64,000 nt of DNA from Corallium rubrum. Its lineage: Eukaryota > Cnidaria > Anthozoa > Scleralcyonacea > Coralliidae. Positions 1-10,600 of the stretch are shown here, in pieces. The position numbers and the translations under genes are program-made. The number at the start of each line of letters is the position of its first letter. Within the stretch, counting starts at the first letter, position 1. The notes beneath the pieces are model-generated. The model was not told the origin of the DNA, did not search any database, and saw nothing but the letters and a program-made list of their open reading frames with translations. Location: NCBI GenBank assembly GCA_964035015.1, contig OZ036015.1, forward strand, positions 1,579,501-1,643,500, in the 5' to 3' direction.

Positions 1-1275
1 AGTGGTGACGATAGTGGTGGTAATGATGATAGTGGTGGTGATAGTGGTGGTAATGATGATAGTGGTGGTAATGATGATAGTGGTGGTAATGATGATAGTG
101 GTGGTGATAGTGGTGGTAATGATGATAGTGGTGATGATAGTGGTGGTAATGATGATAGTGGTGGTAATGATGAGAGTGGTGGTGATAGTGGTGGTAATGA
201 TAGTGGTGGTGATAGTGGTGGTAATGATGATAGTGGTGATGATAGTGGTAATGATGAGAGTGGTGGTGATAGTGGTGGTAATGATGATAGTGGTGATGAT
301 TGTGGTGGTAATGATGATAGTGGTGGTAATGATGATAGTGGTGGTAATGATGATAGTGGTGGTAATGACGATAGTGGTGGTGATAGTGGTGGTAATGATG
401 ATAGTGGTGGTAATGATGATAGTGGTGGTAATGATGATAGTGGTGGTAATAATGATAGTGGTGGTAATGACGATAGTGGTGGTAATGACGATAGTGGTGG
501 TGATAGTGGTGGCAATGATGATAGTGGTGGTAATGATGATAGTGGTGGTGATGATAATGGTGGTGATAGTGGTGATAATGATGATAGTGGTGATGATAAT
601 CGTAGTGATGGTGATTGTTATTGTGATGGTAATGGTAGTAATAATGATGATGGTGGTGGTAGTGGTGATGGTGGTAGTAATGATGATGGTGGTGGTAGTG
701 GTGATGGTGGTAATGATGATAGTGGTGGTAATGATGATAGTGGTGGTAATGATGATAGTGGTGGTGATAGTGGTGGTAATGATGAGTGGTGATGATAGTG
801 GTGGTAATGATGATAGTGGTGGTAATGATGAGAGTGGTGGTGATAGTGGTGGTAATGATAGTGGTGGTGATAGTGGTGGTAATGATGATAGTGGTGGTAA
901 TGATGATAGTGGTGGTAATGACGATAGTGGTGGTAATGACGATAGTGGTGGTGATAGTGGTGGCAATGATGATAGTGGTGGTAATGATGATAGTGGTGGT
1001 GATGATAATGGTGGTGATAGTGGTGATAATGATGATAGTGGTGATGATGATAATCGTAGTGATGGTGATTGTTATTGTGATGGTAATGGTAGTAATGATG
1101 ATGATGGTGGTGGTAGTGGTGATGGTGGTAGTGGTGATGGTGGTAGTAATGATGATGGTGGTGGTAGTGGTGATGGTGGTAGTGGTGATGGTGGTAGTGG
1201 TGATGGTGGTAGTAATGATGATGGTGGTGGTAGTGGTGATGGTGGTAGTAGTGGTGGTGATGATGATGATAGTTA
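1..1275. repeat. Degenerate GAT/GGT/AGT trinucleotide-type array
   Basis: About 1.3 kb of alternating GTGGT, GATGAT and AATGAT blocks with larger internal duplications: the stretch near 590-760 recurs near 1020-1250. The long open frames here on both strands encode only low-complexity peptides (Met/Val/Ile, Gly/Asp/Ser/Asn, or His/Tyr), so I treat it as non-coding repeat. It continues past the left edge of the window. Confidence 0.95.
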
Positions 1276-1860
1276 TCAGAATTGTCATACAACCATCTCA
1301 AACTCATTCATAATTCATGAAGAGAATCAGTACCGTGTCTGTGGTTTGGAAGAAATTACATAAATTAAGCAAACTTTTACCCCGATTTTCTTTTACAATC
1401 CAAAAACAAAAGAAATTAATGTTTAATCAGTGCTTTGAAATCGGAGGAAAAGTACTAGTACTTTGAAATAATGCAAAATAGGTTTTCAAAGTCTTGGAAC
1501 TTTGAAATTAGGCAAATTATATTACGTTTCAGAGGTATCTTCGGAGTTTTGAGTTTGAGAAGTCAGTTCAAATACTCGACGTCGGACTTTACTGGGATTA
1601 CAAAGCCCTCGTGCATTAAAAAGGCTCGACCTTGGCTCGCCTTTGGCTCGCCTTTTCAAAAAGCACTCGGACTTTGAAATCCCGGTAAAGTCCTCCGTCT
1701 CGTATTTGAACTATTATGTAAGAACCATCTACACAATACAATTGCATATACTGTATACAATAATCATTATGGTCTTGTGGTGTATGTGATTGTGTGCACA
1801 CAGTACAATTCATGTTTCTGATTGGATAATCAATGCTGTAAAACACCTTGTCTGTAACAT
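1276..1860. other. Gene-free stretch with a dispersed repeat copy and a hairpin
   Basis: Bases about 1303-1375 resemble 23884-23975 (shared AATCAGTACCGTGTCTG and AATTAAGCAAACTTTTACC), so both are copies of one dispersed repeat. Near 1580-1605 and 1672-1698 are inverted arms around CGGACTTTACTGGGATT. No convincing coding potential was seen. Confidence 0.6.
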
Positions 1861-1863
1861 AGG

Positions 1864-2245
1864 TAGATTTTTGTTTTTGTTTGTTTGTTTGTTTGTTTGT
1901 TTGTTTGTTTGTTTGTTTGTTTGTTTGTTTGTTTGTTTGTTTGTTTGTTTGTTTGTTTGTTTGTTTGTTTGTTTGTTTGTTTGTTTGTTTGTTTGTTTGT
2001 TTGTTTGTTTGTTTGTTTGTTTGTGTTTTTTGTTGTAAATATGTGTAAGTCCTGTAAATATAATAATCTTATGCTCTGACCCAGATATATTGTTAAACTA
2101 TTTTTGGTAATCTAGCTTTCAGGCATTTTTAGCAATAGCTATTTCTGAGAGCTAGTACCCATCTATTAATTAATTTTTATGCCTGTTTATATAAATAATT
2201 TAACAAAATGGGGTACAAATAAAAATTGTTGTTGTTGTTGTTGTT
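1864..2245 (+). repeat. (GTTT)n microsatellite plus AT-rich stretch ending in (TTG)n
   Basis: Bases 1864-2027 are a near-perfect GTTT tract of about 40 units. The following 200 bases end in AATAAAAATTGTTGTTG, the form of a non-LTR retrotransposon 3' tail with a short-repeat terminus. No reverse transcriptase sequence is present, so the retroelement reading is an inference. Confidence 0.7.
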
Positions 2246-2427
2246 TCACACACTTGTCAGTGAATCACATACATCAAAATGTGAAGATAATCTTTAAAAT
2301 TTCTATTTTGTGTTTGGGATATTTAAATATGTTTCCAGTATTTGACATATTCTGGTGACAGTTCTCTACACATCATCAATCCAAGTTTCACAAGTATTGT
2401 ACATGTATTCCTATAATTCATGAGCTA

Positions 2428-2675
2428 ATAGGCGAATTTCAGGGTATTGCGTGCGCATCGTTTTGCAAAGAAATTGGCGGGCTCTTGGCGGGCTCCCCAC
2501 AAAGTAAGCAATGGCAAACAGACTTACTAGCCACTAACAACAGCAGATTAACAGTGTTAAACATCCAGAAACTGTATCTATACTTTGTTGATTTTAAACA
2601 GTATGTTTACTTTGAGTGGAGCTTGCCAGTTTTTTTTAAAAATGATGTGCGCGCAACACCCTGAAACTCACCTAT
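2428..2675. mobile_element. MITE family B, copy 1
   Basis: Terminal inverted repeats beginning ATAGGCGA and containing CAGGGT(A/G)TTGCG bound about 248 bp. A second copy lies at 34609-34846. No transposase is encoded, so it is non-autonomous. Confidence 0.8.
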
Positions 2676-2749
2676 TAGCCAATCTGAGAAAAATATTTGG
2701 TCATCACTCATGTGTATGAGTTCTGAAACCCGATAAAGGTCGCGCAAAC

Positions 2750-2832
2750 TGAATTTATAATTAAGAAATCAGATAATAAACGGCACAAACAAAGAACCAT
2801 TTATTACTACATTTCTTAATTATAAATTCAAC
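2750..2832. repeat. Short inverted repeat
   Basis: AATTTATAATTAAGAAAT and its complement flank about 45 bases. It is either a short hairpin or a deleted MITE. Confidence 0.6.
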
Positions 2833-2904
2833 GTGAAACCATTGTCTAATCTAATATGCACCAATATCAACAAGTCCCTCTACTATAATTGACGATTGAG
2901 AAGC

Positions 2905-3150
2905 TATTTCACAAACTCGTGTATCGTGTTTTACCAGGGGTTTGCAAACACTCGAGAACAACAAAAATCACTCGGCCTATTACCTCGTAATTTTCAATGT
3001 TCTCCCGTGTCCGTAAAACATTCGAAAACAATAAAACTCACTCTGCTTGCAGCCTCGTGATGTCAATATTCTCTCATGTTTTACAAACACTCGAGAACAA
3101 TGAAAATTACTCGGTTAACGGCCTCGTGATTTTCATTGTGCTCTCGTGTT
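2905..3150. repeat. Tandem ~60-bp degenerate repeat
   Basis: Three to four diverged units carry the recurring pieces ACACTCGAGAACAA, CACTCGG and CCTCGTGATTTTCA. No function can be assigned. Confidence 0.65.
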
Positions 3151-3351
3151 TGTAATCCCTGATAAATAGTCGAGGAGGAGAAGAAGAAGCGAGAAAACGT
3201 CGACCACGTAGCACCCCCACTATACAATAGTTTTGACTCCAGATTATAATAGGCTGATACCCATAGAACATTGCTAGGTCAGTCGTACTCACAAATTGTG
3301 GCGTCAGTGGCCTGATACTAGAGGGGGTGGGTGGTCCTTACATTGACATAC

Positions 3352-3831
3352 TTAAAGTGCACATGAAACGAAAATTAAGTTTGTCCTATTTGAAAGAACA
3401 CTTAGAATGATAGAGTAACATCTTTTGAAGTTTTTCGTTTCCTTGCCTTGTTTTTGAGATATTTCAGTTTGTTTGAAATGTAAATTAAACAACTTGACGT
3501 CACATGTGCATAATGAGTTATCAGAGGTTATATATCTTTGCTATTATCAAACCAAACTTAATTCGAAGAAAGTATGTGCGTGTGTTTCTCTCACAACGCC
3601 AAACATGTAGAATTTTCAAGTGATTATGTTTGATAATAGCAAAGATATATAACCTTCTCTGATAACTCATTATGCACATGTGACGTCAAGTTGTTTAATT
3701 TACATATCAAACAAACTGAAATATCTCAACAACGAAGCAAGGAAACGAAAAACTGCAAAATATGTTACTCTATCATTTTAAGTGTTCTTTCAAATAAGAC
3801 AAACTTAATTTTCGTTTCATGTGCACTTTAA
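3352..3831. mobile_element. TTAA-flanked fold-back MITE, copy 1
   Basis: TTAA followed by AGTGCACATGAAACGAAAAT, with the matching inverse at the right end. The two halves are complementary over almost the full 480 bp. The TTAA target and fold-back shape suggest a piggyBac-type non-autonomous element. Relatives lie at 4800, 13404, 55268 and, more distantly, 53133, 61315 and 47767. Confidence 0.85.
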
Positions 3832-3906
3832 GTCTGTCAATGTAAGGACCACCCACCCCCTCTATGTAGCAGGCCACTGACCCCACAATTTGTGAGTACG
3901 ACTGAC

Positions 3907-4136
3907 CTAGTGACAGGTTTGTTGAACACCTTCGTGATGTCAAAAACAATGTGCAAAACAAACCTGTTGCCAGGCACTTCAACAGTGCCAACCACTCCTT
4001 TTCTAACATGAAAATCTGTGCCATTCAGCCCATTACAGGTTGTAACGATACTCGTCGTAAACAAGAAATGCGTCTCATTTACAAACTTGGTACCATTCAC
4101 CCTCACGGCCTCAATGCGCGATTCTCTTTCATTTAG
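3907..4136 (+). pseudogene. PLE endonuclease C-terminal fragment
   Basis: The plus-strand frame reads through KPVARHFNSANHS, ICAIQPITG, RRKQEMRLIYKLGTIHPHG and ends LNARFSFI-stop. From memory this is the typical C-terminal end of Penelope-like proteins, downstream of the GIY-YIG domain. The GIY-YIG motifs themselves and the reverse transcriptase are absent, so this is a dead fragment. Confidence 0.8.
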
Positions 4137-4391
4137 CTCAATCCACCACCATATTCCACACCTTTTCCTTAACCTTTTTCTGATGATTTAAATAGTAATT
4201 TATAACCTGTTTCTTTGCCTATTTGCAGGTAGCTGACCCACAAATTGGGTCAGCACCTGCACACAGCCTAAAATTACATATTAATTTATTTGTTTACTTT
4301 GTTTTTATTGGCTTACATGTGTTCACGTGATTCCTATTGTAGCTCTGCTATAAATACGCGAGACCACATGTGAGTTGTTTACTAATTTCTC

Positions 4392-4425
4392 CTGACGAAG
4401 GGCCTTCGCTCGAAACGTCGAGAAG
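4392..4425 (+). ncRNA. Hammerhead-like core 3' of PLE fragment
   Basis: CTGACGA (4392-4398), a GGGC/GCTC stem II with a CTTC loop, then GAAA (4412-4415) match the hammerhead core order CUGANGA, stem II, GAAA. It sits about 260 bases downstream of the PLE stop. A clean stem I/stem III with a cleavage triplet was not resolved, so activity is doubtful. Confidence 0.5.
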
Positions 4426-4666
4426 ATTTTTCTCTGTTTTTCAGGCCAACGTGACTTAATCTATGGGTATCAGCCTATTATAATCTGGAGTCAAAACTAT
4501 TGTGTGGTGGGTGAGCTACGTGGTCGACGTTTTCTCGCTTCTTCTCCTCGACTAAAAACACTTCCACTTGTTTATGAAATATTATACAGGATAAAGGCCC
4601 CAAGCAAGATATCTTATCCAACAAAATGGTGATGGTAAATGGACAGCCATGATGTACTGTGATCAA

Positions 4667-7600
4667 TCACTCTCGATGAATAAGCACGAAAATCCCAAGA
4701 GCTGCCAGAACAAAGTACTAGAAAAGATTTAAAAGGAGTTTAAACTTCCTTTCTTGCAGCCACCTTGAAAGAAGGCATGAGTAGGACAAGCTGTTTGATT
4801 TAAAGTGTATATGAAACGAAAATTAAGTTTGTCTTATTTGAAAGAACTCTTAAAATAATGGGGGATATCAATTTACAGCTTTTTCATATTTTACTTAGTT
4901 CTTGAGATATTTAGACTTATGTGATATTCAGATGAGAAAACTTATGGTTCGTTTTTTTCTAATTAACATATTCGAAAATCGTGAATATTTTTAAGATTAT
5001 TGATCAAAATCACTTGTAACTTGTCTTGCATGTTTAGTTGCATGAACTGTAGCAATATGCAAAGTTTCAAGTGATTTTGTTCAATAATCTTAAATATATT
5101 CGCGATTTTCGAATATGTTAATTAGTGAAAAAACGAACCATAAGTTATCTCATTTGAATATCACATAAGTCTAAATATATCAAGAACTAAATAAACTATG
5201 AAAAAGCTGTAAATTGATATTCCCCATTATTTTAGGAATTCTTCCAAATAAGACAAACTTAATTTTCGTTTCATATACACTTTAATAACTTTATTGCCTA
5301 AAGCAACTGGTGCCTGGTGGTCAGACATGGTGAAATGCCTCAATTGAACATGACTACCATGAAGAAAAGTGTTGATTTTACGGAGGGAGGAAAACCGGAG
5401 AAGTTGGCAAAAAAACCTTCGAAGCACAGGAGAGATCAACTACAACTCTACTCACATGAGTTCCAAGTTCAACAACAGGGTCATTCCCAAGCGGTCACCT
5501 ATCCAAGTACGAACCTTGTCTAACTGGGCTTAACTTTTGATGAGCACACACCACCCATTAGCGTGCTGTCTCTCACCGCTGAAGTTAAGCCAGGTTGAAT
5601 GGGGTTAGTACTTGGATGGGTAACCTACATCAGCATAAGCTGTAAGTGCGCTCCCTCTCACGACTGAACTTAAGCCAGGTTGAATGGGGTTAGTACTTGG
5701 ATGGGTGACCTACATTAGCACAAGCTGTTAGCGCACTGTCTCTCATTGCTGAAGTTAAGCCAGTTTGAATGGGGTTAGTATTTGGATGGGTGACCAACAT
5801 TAACACAAGCTGTTAGCGCACTGTCTCTCACTGCTGAAGTTAAGCCAGGTTGAATGAGGTTAGTACTTGGATGAGTGACGTACATTAGCACAAGCTGTTA
5901 GCTAACTGTCTCTCACCGCTGACGTTAAGCCAAGTTGAATGGGGTTAGTACTTGGATGAGTGACCTACATTAGCACAAGCTGTTGGCGCACTGTCTCTCA
6001 CTGCAGAAGTTAAGCCAGATTGAATGGGGTTAGTATTTGGATGGGTGACCTACATTAGCACAAGCTGTTAGCACACTGCCTCTCACCGCTGAAGTTAAGC
6101 CAGATTGAATGGGGTTAGTACTTGGATGGGTGATCTACATTAGCACAAGCTGTTAGTGTACTGTCTCTCACCGCTGAAGTTAAGCCAGGTTGAATGGGGT
6201 TAGTACTTGGATGGGTGACCTACATTAGCACAAGCTGTTAGTGTGATGTCTCTCACTGCTGAAGTTAAGCCAGGTTGAATGGGGTTAGTACTTGGATGGG
6301 CGACCTACATTAACACAAGCTGTTAGCGCACTGTCTCTCACTGCTGAAGTTAAGCCAGGTTGAATGGGGTTAGTACTTGGATGGGTGACCTACATTAACA
6401 CTAGCTGTTAGTGCACTGTCTCTCACCGCTGAAGTTAAGCCAGATTGAATGGGGTTAGTACTTGGATGGGTGACCTACATTAGCACAAGCTGTTAGTGTA
6501 CTGTCTATCACCGCTGAAGTTAAGCCAGGTTGAATGGGGTTAGTACTTGGATGGGCGACCTACAACTACATTAACACAAGCTGTTAGCGCACTGTCTCTC
6601 ACTGCTGAAGTTAAGCCAGGTCGAATGGGGTTAGTACTTGGATGAGTGACCTACATTAGCACAAGCTATTAGCGCACTGTCTTTCACTGCTGAAGTTAAG
6701 CCAGGTTGAATGAGGTTAGTACTTGGATGGGTGACCTACATTACCACAAACTGTTAGTGCACTGCCTCTCACCACTGAAGTTAAGCCAGGTTGAATGGGG
6801 TTAGTACTTGGATGGGTGACCTACATTAGCACAAACTGTTAGTGTGATGTCTCTCACCGCTGAAGTTAAGCCAGGTTGAATGAGGTTAATACTTGGATGG
6901 GTGACCTACATTAGCACAAGCTGTTAGCGCACTGTCTCTCACTGCTGAAGTTAAGTCAGGTCGAATGAGGTTAGTACTTGGATGAGTGACCTACATTAGC
7001 ACAAGCTGTTAGTGCACTGCCTTTCACCGCTGAAGTTGAGCCAGGTTGAATGGGGTTAGTACTTGGATGGGTGACCTACATTAACACAAACTGTTAGCGC
7101 ACTGTCTCGCACCGCTGAAGTTAAGCCAGGTTGAATGGGGTTAGTACTTGGACGAGTGACCTACATTAACACAAGCTGTTAGTGTACTATCTCTCACTGC
7201 TGAAGTTAAGCCAGGTTGAATGGAGTTAGTACTTGGATGGGTGACCTACATTGGCACAAGCTGTTAGCTCACTCTCTCGCTGCTGAAGTTAAGCCAGGTT
7301 GAATGGGGTTAGTACTTGGATGGGTGACCTACATTGGCACAAGCTGTTAGCTCACTCTCTCGCTGCTGAAGTTAAACCAGGTTGAATGGGGTTAGTACTT
7401 GGATGAGTGACCTACATTGGCACAAGCTGTTAGCTCACTCTCTCGCTGCTGAAGTTAAACCAGGTTGAATGGGGTTAGTACTTGGATGAGTGACCTACAT
7501 TGGCACAAGCTGTTAGCTCACTCTCTCGCTGCTGAAGTTAAACCAGGTTGAATGGGGTTAGTACTTGGATGGGTGACCACCTTAGCTTCATGTGAGTAGG

Positions 7601-10600
7601 GTTGTTGGTTCTCTCCTGTGCTTCGAGGGTTTTTCACCAGGTTCTCCAGTTTTCCTCCCTCCACAAAATCAACACCATAGTTTCCTCAGTTAATTCTACG
7701 AACTCATTCCATCAAGGAGTGCGGGCCATTGGAAATACCGTCAAATAAAGAACAATTTAAGCTTTTTTTTTTAAAAATATCTTTACCTTAAATTGAGGAT
7801 AGTCATTCATAACAATAGTTACCATTCCTACGTAAGGTAAAAATCTAGGAAGAAAAAATCAAATGACTTCAATTTAGTCATCAGTTAATCACTATTACTA
7901 CCATTTGCGCTCAAGCGGTTATCGAATAACTAGAAGTAATATTGGGCATTTCACTCGATTACATAGCATGTTCTAGGGATTTACGGTGAAGGAAAATTCG
8001 AGTGTAGAATATATACATTATAAGACCAAACCGGGACCAGTTGCGAAAAATGCGACTACACAGGCCTTCCGGCAGGAATTGAACCCACGACCTTGCGATT
8101 CTAGTGCAATGCTCTGCCCACTGAGCCACGGAGGCCGTTGCCGAGAGCTTGATCGCGAATTCTGTATATATTAAGGTGGTAATGCCAGGAGAGAATTGGT
8201 CGTGGGTTCAATTCCTGCCGGAAGGCCTGTGTAGTTGCATTTTTCGCAACTGGTCCCGGTTTGGTCTTATAATGTATATATTCTACACTCGAATTTATCT
8301 ATCGAATAACTAGTTGTTTTCGAGTTTTGAAACAAACGTTGTTCAATGACAACTACACGTTTGACAGATCAAATCAATAACGAATACGGAGTGTAACTTT
8401 TCGTTGTCAATACTTGTCATCGTTCTTTTCACACGGCAGCGTTTGCTTGGAATAACTTGTCTTTGGCTTAATTGTGAGAATCGGAATGATCAGTGAATGC
8501 AGATTGTCTGATAAGGGTAGTTCACTTTGATATGACCTGCCCAACGCATTTATTTTGTATTCCATGTTTGCCGTGGCCTATGAAAAAACGTTGAAACTTG
8601 AAATGGAAGTAATAACAATGGAAAGTTACACCGGTACACCCCCTATTCGTTATTGATTTGATCTGTCAAACGTATAGTTGTCATTGGACAACTTTTGTTT
8701 CAAAACTCGAAGACAACTACAGTCGAACCCCTCTTAACGGACACCCCTATTAAGCAGACACCCCTATTAAGCGGACACCTATGAAAGGTCCCGGCCATTT
8801 CTTTAATAAAACCCTATAGTTACACCCCTATTAAGCAGACAACCCCTATTAAGCGGAAGCGGACACCTATCTTGGGTCCCAATGAACAGAATAATCTCTA
8901 TTAAGCGGACACATGGAGTTCAAGGTTAATGTTTTCCTTTGACAATAACATTCAACACTTAAGATTTTACAAGACATACCGACATTAGGCGATCGACATG
9001 CATGTAATGAAGAGCGTTCCAGTGCTCTTTTGAACGTTAACGACATTTTAAGAGACTTGTGGCTACGCGAACCTCGAAAGCAAACACTTACAGATTCTTT
9101 GATTATTTAATAATTTAACTTATCTAATGTATTTCAAAATTTTCAGTTTGGTTAATGTTTTGTTATATTTTGAACTATTAAAGAAATATGTTGGACTTAT
9201 TTTAAGTCAAATAGTGCTGTATTAATTGTTTTACAGTAAAACCAAACAAAGTCTATAATAAAACCTGGTAACCCCCTGCGCACCCCCTACTGTGCCAACC
9301 CCATTAAGCGGAGACCTGACGGGGTCCCAAAGGTGTCCGCTTAATAGGGGTTCGACTGTAGTTATTTGCTAAACGCTTGAACGCAAATGGTAGTAGGACA
9401 GTATAAGTAATTCAGCAAAAGTCTGACTCATGTAAAAACATATCCCAGGTTTTCAGTGAGCTTGTGCAAAATATACAGTACACCATTCTGGCAAGTTCCT
9501 TGGGCACCTTTGGACAGTAAATGGTGCCAGTGGTACTTACCAGGATGGTGTAGAATACATGTATACATGTATGTCAGTGATAGTGGCCTTATAAGGATGG
9601 TACAGAATGGTGTCAGTGATGGTGGCAATTGAGATGTGCAAGGTAACCTTGTGCAAGGGCACAAACCTGAAAGGTACTGTACCAAAGCAAGTCAAACTTT
9701 TCGTGAATTACTTACTGTATTCCGTAACCATGACAATCACAACATGAACCATATTTATAGAATTTTAAATTACATTTTATAGTACTGTATTGCACTGCGC
9801 TGCACTGTACTGCACTGTACTGCGCTGCACTGTACTGCACTGCAATGTACTGCACTGCACTGCAATGTACTGTACTGTAATGTAATGTACTGTACTGCTC
9901 TGTACTGTACTGCACTGTACTGTACTGTACTGTACTGTACTGTACTGTACTGTACTGTACTGTACTGTACTGTACTGTACTGTACTGTACTGTACTGTAC
10001 TGTACTGTAATGCACTGCACTGTACTGTACTGTACTGTACTGTACTGTACTGTAATGCACTGCACTGTACTGTACTGTAATGCACTGCACTGTACTGCAC
10101 TGCACTGTACAGTCTGTGCTGCGCTGTACTGCACTGCACTGTGCTGGACTGCACTGCACTGCACTGTACTGCACTGTGCTGTACTGCACTGTGCTGTAAT
10201 GCACTGTGCTGTACTGCACCGTACTGTGTTGTACTGCACCGCACTGTGTTGTACTGCACTACACTGTACTCTACTGTACTCTAACTGTACTACACTGTAC
10301 TTTACAGTTATATTTATAAAATACTAGTCTAAACAAAAGGCAGAAACTAACCCTCTAGCTCGACCAACAACATCCTTTTTCTGTAACCAAAGTTGACCAG
10401 GAGCATAAAGGCCTCGATCATCAACTGAATTATTATCACCTTTAGTTAAGAATATCACACTACCATTCTCCCTGAATGACAAAAACAAAAACGTGTTTAG
10501 TATACATGTGTAAAAAATCTCGCAAGTTGTTACACCATTGTCGCCTGAACAAATATGCTGTAACAACTTGTTGACATATGTGAACAACATTGATGAATGA

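Larger units (their letters stand above)
3163..4555 (+). mobile_element. Penelope-like element remnant with inverted flanks
   Basis: The outer 3163-3268 is the reverse complement of about 4459-4555 (shared GTCGACGTTTTCTCGC and TAATCTGGAGTCAAAACTAT). An inner inverted pair (3272-3351 and 3832-3910) surrounds a TTAA-flanked fold-back. The right half carries the end of a GIY-YIG type frame (3907-4136) and a hammerhead-like core (4392). I read it as a truncated PLE with inverted terminal sequence, interrupted by a MITE. Confidence 0.7.
7895..9395. mobile_element. Palindromic DNA transposon with two nested insertions
   Basis: CTACTACCATTTGCG at the left is complemented at 9380-9395. Inner arms near 8297-8385 and 8650-8717 also pair (GAGTTTTGAAACAAACG). 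Inside are a tRNA-SINE palindrome (about 7941-8296) and a pogo-like element (8718-9361). A partial copy of the outer family lies at 62811-62930. Confidence 0.75.

Noticed and set aside
2-1363. 453-codon open frame at the left edge
   Set aside because: It is a translation of GAT/GGT repeats into Met/Val/Ile and Gly/Asp/Ser runs, with the reverse strand open as well; there is no domain or splice context.
5520-7590. Functional 5S rRNA gene cluster
   Set aside because: Only the 3' half of 5S is recognisable in ~84-bp units; the 5' half, full stems and spacer with terminator are missing.
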